Assembly: GCA_027625915.1 (NCBI GenBank)
Contig: JANTQA010000023.1
Coordinates: 10,788,001-10,852,000, forward strand
Direction: 5' to 3'
DNA length: 64,000 nucleotides
From: Anaeramoeba flamelloides
Taxonomy: Eukaryota; Metamonada; Anaeramoebidae
The position numbers and the translations under genes were made by a program. How positions within the stretch are numbered: the first letter of the stretch is position 1; each line of letters opens with the position of its first letter. A model generated the notes under the pieces. The model had not been told where the DNA came from, ran no database searches, and saw nothing but the letters and a program-made list of their open reading frames with translations. Shown one piece after another: positions 44,397 through 57,959 of this stretch.

Positions 44397-45179
44397 TTGA
44401 TTTTTAACAGAAAAAAAATTCTGAAAACAAAAAGATTTGTTTTGTTTTTTTTTTTAAAAAGGAAGAGATTTGTAAAAAAAAAAAATGTAAAAAATGAGTA
44501 CTTTTTGAATGCAAAAAGCAAGAGGTATCTATTTTTGTTTTTGATTGTAATAAAATGTAACTTTTATTTTGTAAATAAAAAAAAAAAGGAAAAAAACTTT
44601 TCATTTAATGGTAATTGAAAAAAAAAATTAGAAACAATTATCCCTTCATTTATTTTTTTTATTCCACAAAGAGTTTACAAACTGATAGCTTTGAATTTAC
44701 AGTCACTATTTATTCGCTTAGCGGCTTTGAATTCGAAACATTGGGTAGACTTCAAATCCTAAATGAAAGTACGATTGAAGAATTAAAAAAAAGATAATCA
44801 ACCTAAATTTTATCCGACTTCAATTTCAAAGACTTATATTGAACTTTCTTTGTCCAAACTTTTTTTGAAAATAAACAAAGTTTCTTATTCGAATGTAGGT
44901 TGAATTTTTTGAGAGAAAAATATTGATTTTTTTGTTTTCAAAATAAAATAAATCACAGTTAAACTGTTTAAAAAAAAATTGAAAAAAAATCTACCAAATT
45001 TTTTAGAATTTGATTTTTTGTAGAATAAGCCCTTTATTTTTTTTTTTGGAATGAAAAAAAAGATAATAATTAAGATGTTTGAAATTCAAAAAAAAACAAA
45101 AGGAATTGTTTTTTCAAAAGAAAAAATAGAGTTAATTATTTGGAGAAAAGTTTTTTCGCTAAATTGAAGCCTGTGAAAT
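44397..45179. other. Spacer between the Ras 3' end and the PH-like array gene
   Basis: 784 bases of A/T-rich sequence. It must contain the Ras 3' UTR and the promoter of the downstream minus-strand gene. No motif was identified. Confidence 0.5.
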
Positions 45180-45922
<743 letters not shown>

Positions 45923-47520
45923 TTAATTAATTAGAAAAAGGAATTTTGAAACAAATACTTGTATTAACATTTCTCATGGAATTTTTTTTTGATAAAAACA
46001 AAAGTTTACTTGAAGGATTAGTTTTTGCATAATATTTTGTAATCATAGAAATCTAAGTCAAAGAAATAACAACATAACATTCGGATAAAACACTTTTGTT
46101 TCAAAAAAGTTGTTTCTGATTTTTGTAAACTTGTTTTTGTTAGCTTTCAAATCTTATAACTTTCGAGAAATCAAGTTGTTTATAAAGTTTCTATTGGTAT
46201 TAAACGAATAAAATTCTGTAATCTCCACACTCCATTTTTTAATAAAATAGGGTCACTTTAAAAAATCAGATCAAATAAATAAAAAATTGGTTTCTGGTGG
46301 AGTTTGGTTTTTTTTTTGAAATACGGAAAATTAGAAAATCAAAATTATAATTTTATCCATTTCTGAAAAAGATAATCTTTGTAAAAAAAAAACTAATAAA
46401 CACTTTACTTATAAACTCAAAAGTAAATATTAAAATATTCTTTTCTTCAATTTTAAATTTAGTAGAAAAACAAGAACAAATGATCTAATTCTAAATTTTT
46501 GAAAATTAAGAATTTGAAAATTGAGAATAGATATAAATTAATTATTTTCTTGAAATATTTAGAGACGGCTTAGAACAAAAAACCCAAAAAGTGTTTTATT
46601 TTTTTAAAAATTGTTATTTTCTGTCTTCAATTAAGGTTTTACATGAATAAACACGACCTTAAATAAAACTAGGTATTTAATAAAATTGAAAACCCCCTTT
46701 AATCAGGAGAAAAGGATAATAACTCAAAATAACTATTCATTTTTGTATTTTTAACGAATTAAAAATAGTCACTTTTGAGATAATATAACAAAACAAAAAC
46801 CCATTTTTAGGAACCTTTATAATTATTGTCTGTGCTTTTATGCACTCTTAGAAATATAAAAGTGTTGGAAGTTATGTTGTGATATTAACTTTTAAGTTTT
46901 GGATAAAAATTTTTAGAATTATTTCTTCAATATGTAACCTTTTAAGAAAAAGATTACCTTGATAATTTTGGTTTACTAATTTTCAGAATTTCAAAAAGGT
47001 AAAAAATTTTCACCACAGCCTATTTTTTTTTTAATATATCGTTTATGATAGAAAATGATAAATATTATCTCAAAAAAACACTGAAATTTTAAAACCCTAG
47101 AAATTCAAGTTTTTTTGAATAATTGATTATTTTAGTAAAAAATGAAAATTTGTCGGTTATTTTTTTTTTAGAAAAAAAAAATCAAAAAATTATAATTAGA
47201 AATTAATTATGAATATATGTTTTTTTCAAAATAAAAAGCTCTTTTTTTTGATATTTTTTTTTATTTTTTTTTATTTTTAGATGAAAAAAAAAATAATAAA
47301 TTGTATAGAAGCCAATATTAACAGAGTAATTTTTTCATTATAATAGATAATTTCAATATATAAAAATATTTATTTTCAAAATTTTATTTTTAATGGGTTA
47401 AGGGTTTAGAAATGGCTTTATACCCCCCCTTTTATTCAAACAGTTAAAATATTATTTATAATTTTTACTTTTATTGATTTTTTTTTAAATAATAATTAAT
47501 TTTTAGAGCTCTTCAAAACG

Positions 47521-47541
47521 ATATATATATATATATATATA
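47521..47541. repeat. (TA)n microsatellite
   Basis: Ten alternating units in intergenic sequence. Confidence 0.9.
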
Positions 47542-47828
47542 GGTTTGATGATTGAGTTATCACCTTTCGATAATTCCATTTTAATTAATTTTCACAGATG
47601 AAAATTTAAAAAGGTGGTATAAAAAATGTATTAACATTATTTATTCTTTTACGTTTTCCCTCTGACTGGACCCTTTTTTATATTGAGAAGAATAGTTACA
47701 TTTACTAAAGTTCAATTGTTTAAATTATTAATATTGTAACATCTAATCATAAAATAAGAGTAATTTGAAAATAAAAACCAAAAATCAAAGGCTAAAAATA
47801 ATCAAATGTTTATAGCAAATCAGATCAA

Positions 47829-47859
<31 letters not shown>

Positions 47860-48164
47860 TTGGAACAATTAATTAATGATACCCCAGTGGACACTTATGA
47901 TCAACTATCAAATTTTTAAACTAACCAAAAGTATTATGACTGTTTTTTATAGTATCATTAATTCAAGATAGTATTACTTTTTTTTTTTTTTTTTTTTTGA
48001 TTTTTTACAAATTTCTTCCACTAAACCCTTTTAAAATTTCCCTTTTTTTTTCTTTTTTTTTCTTATTCTTTACCCCATTTCTTTTCAATTTTTTACTTTA
48101 CCCTTGTAAACATAAATCAAAATTGAGTATGTGTTTCCCTTAAAAAATATAAAATTTATGATTT

Positions 48165-48245
48165 TAAGCTTAAATATGCTTTGAGGGAATTGAACTAAAA
48201 GGAAAATTATAGTGTAATTTGCACTTCTTCAATTTACAATAAATT
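48165..48245 (+). mobile_element. LINE family B, 3' tip only
   Basis: AAGCTTAAATATGC ... TAGTGTAATTTGCACTTCTT matches the 3' end of LINE B at 12445-12510, 18405-18470 and 62330-62390. It appears to be a severely 5'-truncated insertion. Confidence 0.55.
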
Positions 48246-48467
48246 GATGATTTTTTAAAAAAAGAATGATAAATCATCTATGTCACCGTATTTAAATTTA
48301 AAATATTGAAAAATTAATTCAAATAAAAGATATAAATAAAACGATCATTGTATTTTATGAATTTTAAAACATGTAATAGGTGTACAACGTATTTACTAAG
48401 AAAATTTTTATTCGTATCTGAAATAATTGAGACAAATTATGTATTCATTTGGTTCCAATTTGTTGAC

Positions 48468-48489
48468 TATATATATATATATATATATA
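48468..48489. repeat. (TA)n microsatellite
   Basis: Eleven alternating units in intergenic sequence. Confidence 0.9.
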
Positions 48490-48879
48490 AATAATCAAAT
48501 ATTATCTCTAATTTTAAATATGATAAAAAATCCAAAATAAAAAAATTCAAAATATTAGATCAAATATTTTTATCCTATATTGTGTTGTTTAATTCAGAAT
48601 TTTAATAAAATCTCCAATTTTTAATATTATTTTCGAATTTTTTTTTAGATAATAATAAAAAAAAATAAAAGTGTAAGAATACAACATATACTATATTTAT
48701 TCCCAGTGATACCCAGCCCAAATTATTTCCAAAACAATGACACACCAAGAGTTGAATGATTATACTGAAAAATTATTTTTGTTAAAGAAAAAAAAATTTT
48801 TATAGTAATTTTTATGTATAAAATAATTTGAATAAAAAACAGTAAAAAGTGATCTCGCATCGATCTCAAAACATCAGGA

Positions 48880-48916
48880 ATAAAAAAAAAAAGGGGGGGG
48901 GGGGGGGGGGTTTTTT
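48880..48916. repeat. Poly-A / poly-G / poly-T tract
   Basis: About 13 A, then 18 consecutive G, then six T. One of only two G-runs over ten bases in the window; the other is 13854-13867. Confidence 0.95.
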
Positions 48917-49789
48917 GAACAAAAAAACAAACCATGGCATGTAATTTCAAATTTTAATTATCAGGGCTTTTAATTTTGAAAAATATTGCTTTAGTTACTA
49001 ATTGTCACTCTAATACTCTTTTTGAGATCTCAAAGATTTTGTTTTCTTTTGTTGTTTTTAATTTTTCAATTTTATATTTTTTATTAGAATGTGATAGTAT
49101 AGACCCAAAACACTCAATCTGTGTCAAATTTGGAGATTGTAAAATAACGAAAAATTAGTTTAAATTAGATTAAATAGATTATATACTGAAAGAAAACAAT
49201 TTCTTTTAAATTGCATACATTTGACCTTTTGAAGCATAAAATAAGTAATAATTAATTGTTGATAAAAATTTGATTTTTATAAATAGAAATTGGTATTGTA
49301 TTTTAAACCTTTTTTTTTGATTTTGAATTTAGTTATTGTCAAATTGATTTTGATAATTTTTTTTTTTATTATTTAAATTTTTTCAATCAAAAGAAGTGTA
49401 TTTTTATATATCCTTTTTTTCGTGCCATGTCGTCCATTTGTGTATGGAACAAATCCAGTTTAAGTGTGTTTCCCTAAAAAAGGGTTTTTTTTATATTTTT
49501 TTTTTTAAAATTACCTTTCCCAAATCTAAAGGCAGTAACCAAATTAATAGTTTTCCAGTTTTTGTTGACTAATATTTGGAAACTTCAAAATAACTATTTT
49601 TTAATTTTTTATTTTGGATTAAATCGATAATTATTAGTAAAAAAAAAACTATGGATAGATTATTTGAATTTCTTTTCAATAAAACTAGTAGCAACATCAG
49701 CACTATTTATACTTATGAAAATAATTTGTCAAAATAATCTATTGGTAAATTATTTAATTTTTATAAAAAGCTTGGGTTTTTAGAAATTA

Positions 49790-50243
49790 ACTGTTCGAGA
49801 AAAAAGTGAAACCGGCAAAAAAAGTTCAACCGGGTTTTTCATTGATAACTTTTAATAGGACCTGAAAACATAAAAGTGAAACCAATAAAAAGAATCAACC
49901 AATTAACTTTAAATAATAATCCATTATATTATTTTCAATCAATCCAATAAACACAATTCGAATCTAGTTTCTTATTTAAATTGTTAATAAGCTTTTGAAG
50001 ATCGCAAAAATAGTAAATTTTTTCAACAAATTTGTAATAATTGATCAATTAACAAAAAAATCTTAATAAAAGATAGTATTAAAAAATGTTGTTATTGTGT
50101 TTAATCCTTCATTTTGTCTTTATTTATTTATTTGTTCTTTTTTTAATTGATTTTACTTTTAATTTTCAGGTTCTATTAAGTGTTCCCAGTTAAAAATCGT
50201 GTTGAAATTTTTTTCTCTTTTTCACTTTTTTTTCCAAAACGGT
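49790..50243. mobile_element. 454-base MITE with ACCGTT-type termini (copy 2)
   Basis: Begins ACTGTTCGAGAAAAAAGTGA, AACC and ends with the complement of CACTTTTTTTCCAAAACGGT. The inside shares GACAAAATGAAGG (here reverse-complemented as CCTTCATTTTGTC), ATAATCCATTATATTATTTT and TTAATTTTCAGGTT-like words with 14544-14993. It is inverted relative to that copy in part of its interior and equal in length, so the two belong to one family. Confidence 0.8.
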
Positions 50244-51158
50244 AATCTACATTTCAAAGCTAATATGTGAAAGATATTTTCGAACTTGTGATTCTTAATA
50301 TTAATGGTTCAACCTTTCAACTTGTCCACGAAATGTGATTTTTTCATAAAATTCTTTGGGTTCTTTGCTATTGCAAGTATCGTTTTTAATTGATGAGATC
50401 AACAAATAGTACTCTTTAACTGATCGAATTTTTAGAGACATTCGAACCATTCCCACTAATGTGTTATTTCACCCAATAACAACTCACTTTGATTTCTAGG
50501 CTTCTCTTTGGTCAATCTAAATGCCTTAAAATAGAAAAAAAAACAAAGAACCCTTACTTTCTTCCTATTAAAAGTTAATTAAATCAACAAATAGACTTGA
50601 AATTCCTTATTGTGTATTTTCACTGTGAAACTTTTCAAAATTAGGTTTTTGGCAAAATAAAATGCTGAGTTTTTTTAATATCTTTGTAAAAATGATAAAG
50701 AACTAATGTTTGTTTTCAAAAATATTCTAACTTGCTTGTAAAAGCCTTAGTTGTCCAATTCTTTTTTCTCAAATTCTCTATTGGTTATTCTTTATTTTCT
50801 AATTTTGGAAATAAGTTTTCACAATAATCTCGAATTTACTTCTTGAGTGAAAAAAACCAAATAAGATGTTTCAAAACAATATACGCACTTCACGGGTTGC
50901 TATCAAAGACATCCTAAAAGCACTTCTTTTTGTACACCAACAAAAAATAATTTTTAAAAAGAAAAATTTTTTTGGGAAAAATCATTCTCTTTTTCGGAAA
51001 AAGAGGTTTGAAAAATAACATTTTGAAAATTTGACTAATACCAGAGATTTTTCTGTAAATTCTGTGTTTCAAGAATTTCGAATAAGGTCTGTAATCTTAA
51101 ATTGTTAAAAAAAATTATTTTTTAAATTTTTCTTGTTTTTGTATTTTTTGTTGAACAA

Positions 51159-52388
51159 ATGGAATCTACTCGATTTTTGAAAAATATGAAACAAAAAGGA
51201 CGAGGACGAGGAAGAGGAAGAGGAAGGGGAAGGGGAAGGAATGGTCATAGTAAAAAAAAAAGCAGAAGAAATATTCACTCAAACACACTCAAGTCCCAAC
51301 AAAAATTTGTTCGAAAAACAACTGATCTTGAACAGAACGATTCTTTAAAAACAACACAACAGACAAAAGAAATCGAAAAAAAAGAAGAAAAAGAAATCGA
51401 AAAATTACAGAATTGTGACAAAATTTTCAATTTTGAAGAAGGCGAAGATAAAAACGAAAAGGAAAACGAAAATGAAAACAAAAATGAAAACAAAAACGAA
51501 AATGAAATTCGAAATTCGGATCAGAAAAAATCAACAATAAAAATAAGGAATAAACCAAGAGCACAATCTGAGGTGGTGACTCTGAAAACAAACCACAAAA
51601 ACGAGGAAGAAATTGAAGAAGAAAAACAAGAAGAAATTGAAGAAGAAACTGAAGAAGAGAGAAACAAAAGACTAGAACGAGAAAAACAAATGCTCATTGA
51701 ACAACAAAAAAAAATTGAAAAACTACGTCAAAGACATGAATTGGAACAACAAAAAATAATAAACAGAAAACAAAACATGGAAAATGGTGAAACGGCAAAC
51801 TCCCTTACAACAGAAGTCAATGAAGTTGAAGAACGCGAAAAAGAAAAAGAACGACTGGATCGAATTAAAAAATTCCAAGAGGAATTAGAAAAAAAAAAAT
51901 CTAGAGCAAGAGGAAGAGGAAGAGGAAGAGGAAGAGGAAGAGGAAGAGGAAGAGGGAGAGGTCGAGGTCGAGGACGAGGGAGAGGACGAGGGAGAGGGAG
52001 AGGAATAGGAAGAGGAACAGGAACAGGAAGAGGAACAGAAACAGGAACAGGAACAGGAAGAGGGACTGGAAGAGTAAAAGAAACAGGAACTGGAAAAAAA
52101 ACAGGAAGCAGGGGAGGAACAGGAACTGCATTGCGAAGACCAAGAAGGAACACCTCTCAGCTAATACCACTATCTGAAGGCAACAAAAAAACAAAAAGCT
52201 CTTCTCCATTATCTTCAACCAGAACAACAAACTCAAAAAAAGGATCTCAAAAAAAAAAAAAAGAAAAAGAAAAAGAAAAAAAAAGATTGCTTGAAATCGC
52301 GAAAAAGAAAAGATCAAGAAATTTACAGAGGAAAAGGGCTTTAAGAAAAAATGTAATGTTTTTTTTTTTCTTTTTTAGCTTTTTTTAG
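51159..52388 (+). CDS. RG-repeat, coiled-coil, intrinsically disordered protein
   Basis: 409 residues, not recognised. It has a short N-terminal RG block (residues 15-27), then Lys/Glu/Asn low complexity, then a charged coiled-coil stretch (~160-250, EEERNKRLEREKQMLIEQQK). A long RG array (residues 248-285) and a second array in which Thr alternates with RG/TG (~286-320) follow, then a Lys-rich basic end. RG/RGG arrays usually bind RNA and are arginine-methylated, so an RNA-granule or nucleolar role is possible but unproven. The RG block is a hexanucleotide repeat of the GGAAGA/GGACGA type at 51905-52060. The 3' end is uncertain: the last residues (FFFFFFSFF) are coded by a T-run that could be an intron or UTR. 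The frame is open on the sense strand for 1.2 kb, which in this AT-rich sequence favours a real gene. Confidence 0.55.
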   Translation: MESTRFLKNMKQKGRGRGRGRGRGRGRNGHSKKKSRRNIHSNTLKSQQKFVRKTTDLEQNDSLKTTQQTKEIEKKEEKEIEKLQNCDKIFNFEEGEDKNEKENENENKNENKNENEIRNSDQKKSTIKIRNKPRAQSEVVTLKTNHKNEEEIEEEKQEEIEEETEEERNKRLEREKQMLIEQQKKIEKLRQRHELEQQKIINRKQNMENGETANSLTTEVNEVEEREKEKERLDRIKKFQEELEKKKSRARGRGRGRGRGRGRGRGRGRGRGRGRGRGRGRGIGRGTGTGRGTETGTGTGRGTGRVKETGTGKKTGSRGGTGTALRRPRRNTSQLIPLSEGNKKTKSSSPLSSTRTTNSKKGSQKKKKEKEKEKKRLLEIAKKKRSRNLQRKRALRKNVMFFFFFFSFF

Positions 52389-52534
52389 AATTTCATGAAA
52401 CTTTTTGCTTGAAAAAAAAAAAAACCAATTCTTTATTTTAATTTTTACTTGATCAAAACAATCAAACAATTTCAATTACAAAACATACTCCATGTTCCTT
52501 GAATCTTAAACACAGAACTTTCTTTTCGAATTTC

Positions 52535-52640
52535 AGATAAATTTTGGCGAAAAAAAAAAAGATATACAAAAAAATCAATTTATTTAATTGTTATTTACAA
52601 AAACATTTGAAGATCAAGAGATTAAAAAACGAAATTGACT
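52535..52640. repeat. Dispersed repeat, partner at 55657-55765
   Basis: Both copies share CAGATAAATT(T/C)TGGC, AATCAATTTATTTAATTGTT, ATTTACAAAAACATT and AGATCAAGAGAT in the same order and orientation, 3.1 kb apart. Confidence 0.7.
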
Positions 52641-52719
52641 ATATTCCTTAATTTCCTATTTACCTGTTGTGTTTACTAAGTTGTACATAGAAAAACAACT
52701 CTTTCTTATTGGACTTTAA

Positions 52720-54636
52720 GGGACTAGTACACTAAAAAAAATCTTCAAGTAGAATTAATAGCAAATTCAAAAAAAAATTACTGCATCTTGAAATTGAAAA
52801 ATAAAGTAAAAATCTGATTACTACAAAACAAAACTTACTTTCAATACTATTTTCAGAAATGAGTTATTGTTTTTAAAAGTCTGATCCATTTTTCTCATTT
52901 TTGAAAAGTTCAAAATTCAACATATTTCTGAATTATTTAAAAAAAAATATTTTCTTTGAAAGAAGATTGAAATCTTATTGCCTGTTAAGGAAGAGTACAA
53001 AAACATACTTTAAAAATGAAACCACTTAGTTCTATAATATTTAAGTTTAAAAAATCTACTTAATTTCAAAAAAAAGACAATAATTATTTTAAACTTGTAA
53101 AAAAAATAATTTTTTGATTCATAGAACAGTTCAAATCAATTTTTTCTCTAAGTCGAATAAAAAAATCCGAGAAAAAGAATCAAAGAATCGAATTAAAAAT
53201 TCACCCGAAATACTTTTTTAAAACATGGAAAATTCAACTTATTATCTAAAGAAATACTTTTTAATTTGATTATTTATAATCAATGATTAATTATCCAATC
53301 TTAATTATTTCAGTAATTCATTAACAACCCAATCATTAAATGTATCAAATAGACTTTACAATTATTTCTCGAATTTTTTAAAGATTTTCAAACAAATAAT
53401 ACAATTCAAATGCATATTTTTATTAAAAAAAAAAATAATAGATATTATCAAATAACTGATTTTAATACAAACAGCTCCTTGTTTATACCATTGGTATTTG
53501 AAAAAGGATATTGACTAGTCTTTTAAATTTCAAGAAATTTGATAAAATATTTGTGAATAAAATAAATGATCAATTTTTTTAGATCTTCAAGGATACAATA
53601 TTTGATTGATTTTTATTATATTTTTAAAATAAGATTCAAGTTTCAATGTTACTTGTTCATAAAGACTCTCTGAAATCACTAAAAGTGATATTTCTTCAAA
53701 ATTAAATTTTTTTGCAAATTTTTCTTTTTCTAATCACTACAAGGAAAATTTAAATACCTAAAATTAAAGTTAGCCAAAACTATACATTGGATTTCAGTTA
53801 TACTTCTTTTATAAATTATTTTTTCAAAGTTATCATAATTTTATGTAATAAAAAAAGGATAGCCATTAAACTCATGAAAATCTGAATACCCCCTTTTCAA
53901 AAATACCGACTTTTGAAAAAAACACCTATTTTTGGGGTATTTTTTTATTGGAAAAAGTTGAAATGAATTAATTTTTGATTGAACATTAAGATTGAAAAAA
54001 GAATATATGTTAAAGCAATTTGCAGAAAACAACCGGGAACGTATATAAAAACTCAAACAGGGAAAAAAAATAAAATGATAAAAAATATTCCAAAAACAGA
54101 TAAAAAATCAGATTTTCAATTTAATTTAGCAATATCTTTTGATTGAAATATTTTGTGTTATTTTCAAATTGAAAAATATGTTTCCTTTTCAACTATTAAA
54201 AAAATACTTGAAAATTATCTCTCTACTAATTCAATTAAAAAATTCAAAAAATTTTACAATTAAAAAAAAAAAAAAATATTACTGAAAAATTTCATTTTTT
54301 TTTCAATTCCTATTAATATCTATTAAAGTTGTAAACTTCATTGAAAATTGTTATGTATAATAATGTTTATTATATGAGTGTATTTCAAAAATACAAAATT
54401 TAGAGATTTTTTTTTCAAAAAATTTTCCTTGTAGTGATTTGATCCAAAAATCCAAACAAAAAAGGATTGATCTTTTTACTGGAAATTTCATTGGAAAAAT
54501 GAAATCTTTTTAAAAATGATTATTCATTTCTCTAAAGTTGATAAATGAAGTTGTGAATCGGATTTAATTGTATCCTTATGTAAATAATTACTCTATTAAC
54601 CATTGGTAAAAAAAATAAATAAGAGTTACTAGTCCC
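52720..54636. mobile_element. TTAA-bounded TIR element, about 1.9 kb
   Basis: GGGACTAGTAC starts directly after a TTAA (52716-52719). Its complement GTTACTAGTCCC ends directly before a TTAA (54637-54640). Ten-base perfect TIRs next to TTAA suggest a piggyBac-like non-autonomous element. The CACTA-like element at 53735-54436 lies inside it. No transposase ORF was seen. Confidence 0.5.
53735..54436. mobile_element. CACTA-like non-autonomous element
   Basis: Starts CACTACAAGGAAAATTT and ends with the exact complement (AAATTTTCCTTGTAGTG, one extra A/T inside). The CACTA start word and the length of 702 bases fit a CMC/CACTA-type MITE. AT flanks both ends (53733-53734 and 54437-54438). A diverged inverted copy lies at 20975-21670. 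Non-coding. Confidence 0.7.
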
Positions 54637-54804
54637 TTAAGAAATCTTTAAAAAAAGGATCTTTGTGATTAAAATATATTTTTAAACAAAAATTATCATC
54701 AAAAATTTAAGGCAATTTTACATTCATTTCAAAAATTTTTGATGATAATTTTTGTATAAAAATAAATTTTAATCACAAAGATCCTTTTTTTAAAGATTTC
54801 TTAA
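54637..54804. mobile_element. Fold-back MITE with ~70-base arms, TTAA at both ends
   Basis: TTAAGAAATCTTTAAAAAAA, GGATCTTTGTGATTAAAATA opens and the complement closes at 54741-54804, around a loop of about 30 bases. The arms are nearly identical, so it should be recent. Its left TTAA is shared with the right edge of the 1.9 kb element. Confidence 0.85.
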
Positions 54805-55059
54805 AGTTTTTGATTGAAGAGTTGACTTTCGAAAGAGTATACTGTAAATGCAAAAGCAAAATATAATATTAATGTTATTTGAAAATCAAATGGGATTAAA
54901 ATTTCAGCTGATTTTATCATTTTTTCAATAACAAAGTCTTGCTTTTATTTAGGTTTCTTAATGTACCAAATTTATACCAATTAAAACCAAATAAAAAAGT
55001 ATACAAACAAATAAACCGAGAATCCAAATTGCAATATATTTCTTGAAATTTCTTTTTTA

Positions 55060-55108
55060 AAAAAGTAAGGAATGAAGTGAAAAATTTTCTTCATTTATTA
55101 TTCAAATA
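55060..55108. repeat. Half-copy of the 155-base MITE
   Basis: GAATGAAGTGAAAAATTTTC, TTCATTTATTATTCAAATAC matches the right terminus of 38698-38852. The left half is absent. Confidence 0.6.
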
Positions 55109-55656
55109 CTAGTAATGAGTATCCTTAAGAACTTCATTCGGTGAAAGTTCATTGGGATATTTTAATTATTAGAATTTGATCACCAAATTGCTAGTCTTTT
55201 TTTTCTCAATTGTTTCAATACCTTGCATAACTAATAATTTATTTGGAACTTATTCCACTATAAAAATTGAAAATTCAAGAAACAGTAAACAAAGAAAGAA
55301 TGGTGCGGTGATAATAACTTATGTAACTTTCTACATGAAGGGTGTATTTTTAAATAATTCACCCCACCTTTTATTTTTAAAATAATAAAATCCCCGAACC
55401 ACAAAACCATGTCAAGTTTTAACATATTAATGAATAAAATAAATATATTGAAAAAAAAAAAAGGAAAAAAAAAAAAGGAAAAAAAAAACAAAGAATTCAT
55501 CCGAAAAAGTAAATCGAAATTTTATTTACCAATTCAACAATTTTCAAAAAAGTTAAAAAAAAACAACATTTAGATAAACTACCATTCAATAAATTAACTT
55601 TCTGTTTAAAACTCAAAATTTTGATGACAAAGAAAAAAGGCTTTCAATTTCCCTTC

Positions 55657-55765
55657 AGATAAATTCTGGCTAAAAAAAAAGCAATTAAAATATACTAAAA
55701 AATCAATTTATTTAATTGTTATTTACAAAAACATTCAAAGATCAAGAGATCAAAAAAAATACTAA
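55657..55765. repeat. Dispersed repeat, partner of 52535-52640
   Basis: Same landmarks as the partner copy. No TIR or coding sign. Confidence 0.7.
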
Positions 55766-57423
55766 ACTGATTCTGGTATTTCGTCATATTCTTAAGTTTC
55801 TCGGTTTATTTTTGAATAAATGAATTAAATAGGATTTTTTTTACCTTCTTCCGAAAATTTTGGTAAAATTTTATAACCAATTGTAAGCACATCGTCTTTG
55901 AATAATAATCAACATAACTTGATCCCTTGATAAATTACTTTAATTTTTGATTTGAACTTGAACACTTCTAAAATTATTTTAATTAAATAAAGTACCATTC
56001 GTGTACAAAATGTCATATCAAGATTTCCTGACTTCAAAATGATTTCTTCCAAGTTTTTAACATTTACTCATTTTTATTTTTTTTAGAATTTTTTAGTTAA
56101 ATGTGCATAATTGTAATGTTACCATTCATAAAGACAAGATTGTATAAACTTAATGATATTTAATTCCAATTTGGTTTTTATTGATAAATTATTTCCCTCT
56201 ATCTTTTATTTTATCTTTTTAATTCCACAAAAATTAAAAAACAAAATATTTGAAAAAAGGAACTAATTTAGAATTTCAAATAGTTAAAGCGAAGAGTAAG
56301 TTCGGATTAAATAGAAAAGTTTTTTTCTTTTTTATACTTTTCACTTTTTTCAAATTCCCTTTTTTATAAGTTGTTTGGTTTACCCCAATTTTTGTCGTTT
56401 GTAGTACCTTGGGTAGGTAAAAGAGATAAAAAATCATTATAGAAATTAGGAAAATTGGTATTATTAGTTCTTAAACCAACTGAACTTGTTCTTCTTAGAT
56501 CTTAACAAGCCGGACTTAACTGAAGATCTGAAGCGAACAGAATCCAACTGAACCAAACCGAAGATAAGCGAATTAGATCCACATTTATGTGTAATTTGTC
56601 AAGTCAGTACTTGGAATTGGTTGGTACCACCGAGTTTTTATCTTCTACTAATATTTTGCAAAAACAAAATTTAGGAAACTTATAAAATAAAAATAAAAAT
56701 ACAAAAAAAAATAAATAAAAAAAAATCAAATTTCTCTGAAAAGAAAATTTCGAAAACCAAATCTTATTCTAAAAAACTCTGCACTTTATAGATGTATCCT
56801 ATCCACAAAGTTCTAATTTAAAACTTAATAAAATATTTCGTTTTATTCGATCTATAGTTGGTCAAATATTTATACCCTTTTATTAAAATTATGATTTTAC
56901 CTGTAAATTTCTCAATAGAAATTAAGGTTTTGGTATATTTCAGATTTCTCCCTCAAAATAACAAAAAATTAAAAAATAAAAAAATGAAAAATTAATTATT
57001 TTTTAAAAATAATTGAATAAAGTAACTAATTTACAAATTTCCAAATAATTAAAGCAAAGATCAATTTCAAATTAAATATGAAAGTTTTTTATAATGAAAT
57101 TTATTATTCTATAAGGGGTTATCTTTTCTTCTTTTATTAAATAAAAAGAATTCAAAATAATTCATTCGAATGGAGAATAATTTTTTAAAAAAAAACATTC
57201 TGTTGTTCATTTTTTTTTTTTAAATTTTTATTTTACAAAAAAAATCACATGATTTTTGATAATTTTCCGAAAAAAAAACAAAATAAAATCAGTGTTTGTC
57301 TATTCATTCCTAATAAATAGCACCAACCAAAAAAATAGACCACTTTGAAAATTTTAGAATTACAAAGTTAATGGGATTTTTTCTTGAAAAATAATTTGCG
57401 AATAAAACAAAAAAACTGAGGAA

Positions 57424-57959
57424 ATAAACTTTTTTTTTGTTAAAAGGGTTACCAAAATTTTTTTCCAAATATCAATTATTTTTTGTAATTTACCTTTAAA
57501 AAACAAATAAAAAATAAGTAGAATAATACACACGTCAAAGAATAGTTGATATCTGTCTGAAATAAAACTAATAAATCAATATATTGTTTGAAAAATTGAA
57601 AAAATCAATTCTTAGGCTCCTATTGAAAAAACAACAGCAATGCTCAGTTTGGCCTCCAATTGAAGATCAAATAAAATTCCAATGAGAAATCAATATCATA
57701 TCTCTACAATCATTTTCACTGTTTCAATAACATTAGAAACATACCTTTTTTTTTAATTAGTGACTATCGATCTTGTAATAAAAAAAAAAATTGTAAAACG
57801 ATTAAATGTAAAACAAATTCAAAAGAAAAAAGCAAAATGTAAAATAATGATTTCAATTTTGGAATTCCAAAAATAAATTTTTTCTTCTAATCCCCATTCA
57901 AACCCTTTAAACACATGTAATTTACCAATTACAACTGGTTACTTTTGCCTGGAAAATAG
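57424..57959 (+). mobile_element. TIR repeat family R (copy 1)
   Basis: Collinear with 59725-60258. Landmarks are CCAAATATCAATTATTTTTT, GAAATCAATATCATATCTCT, GTGACTATCGATCTTGTAAT and AACCCTTTAAACACATGTAA. It ends CTTTTGCCTGGAAAATAG. It lies just before the first recognised RasGEF exon. Confidence 0.7.

Noticed and set aside
51728-52317. Pro/Leu-rich minus-strand ORFs opposite the RG-rich gene
   Set aside because: They mirror the GGAAGA hexamer repeat on the other strand; the sense ORF is the better candidate.
52353-52378. 26-base GT-AG 'intron' at the end of the RG-rich ORF
   Set aside because: Far shorter than the 98-217 base compact introns seen here; a T-run with chance GT and AG is more likely.
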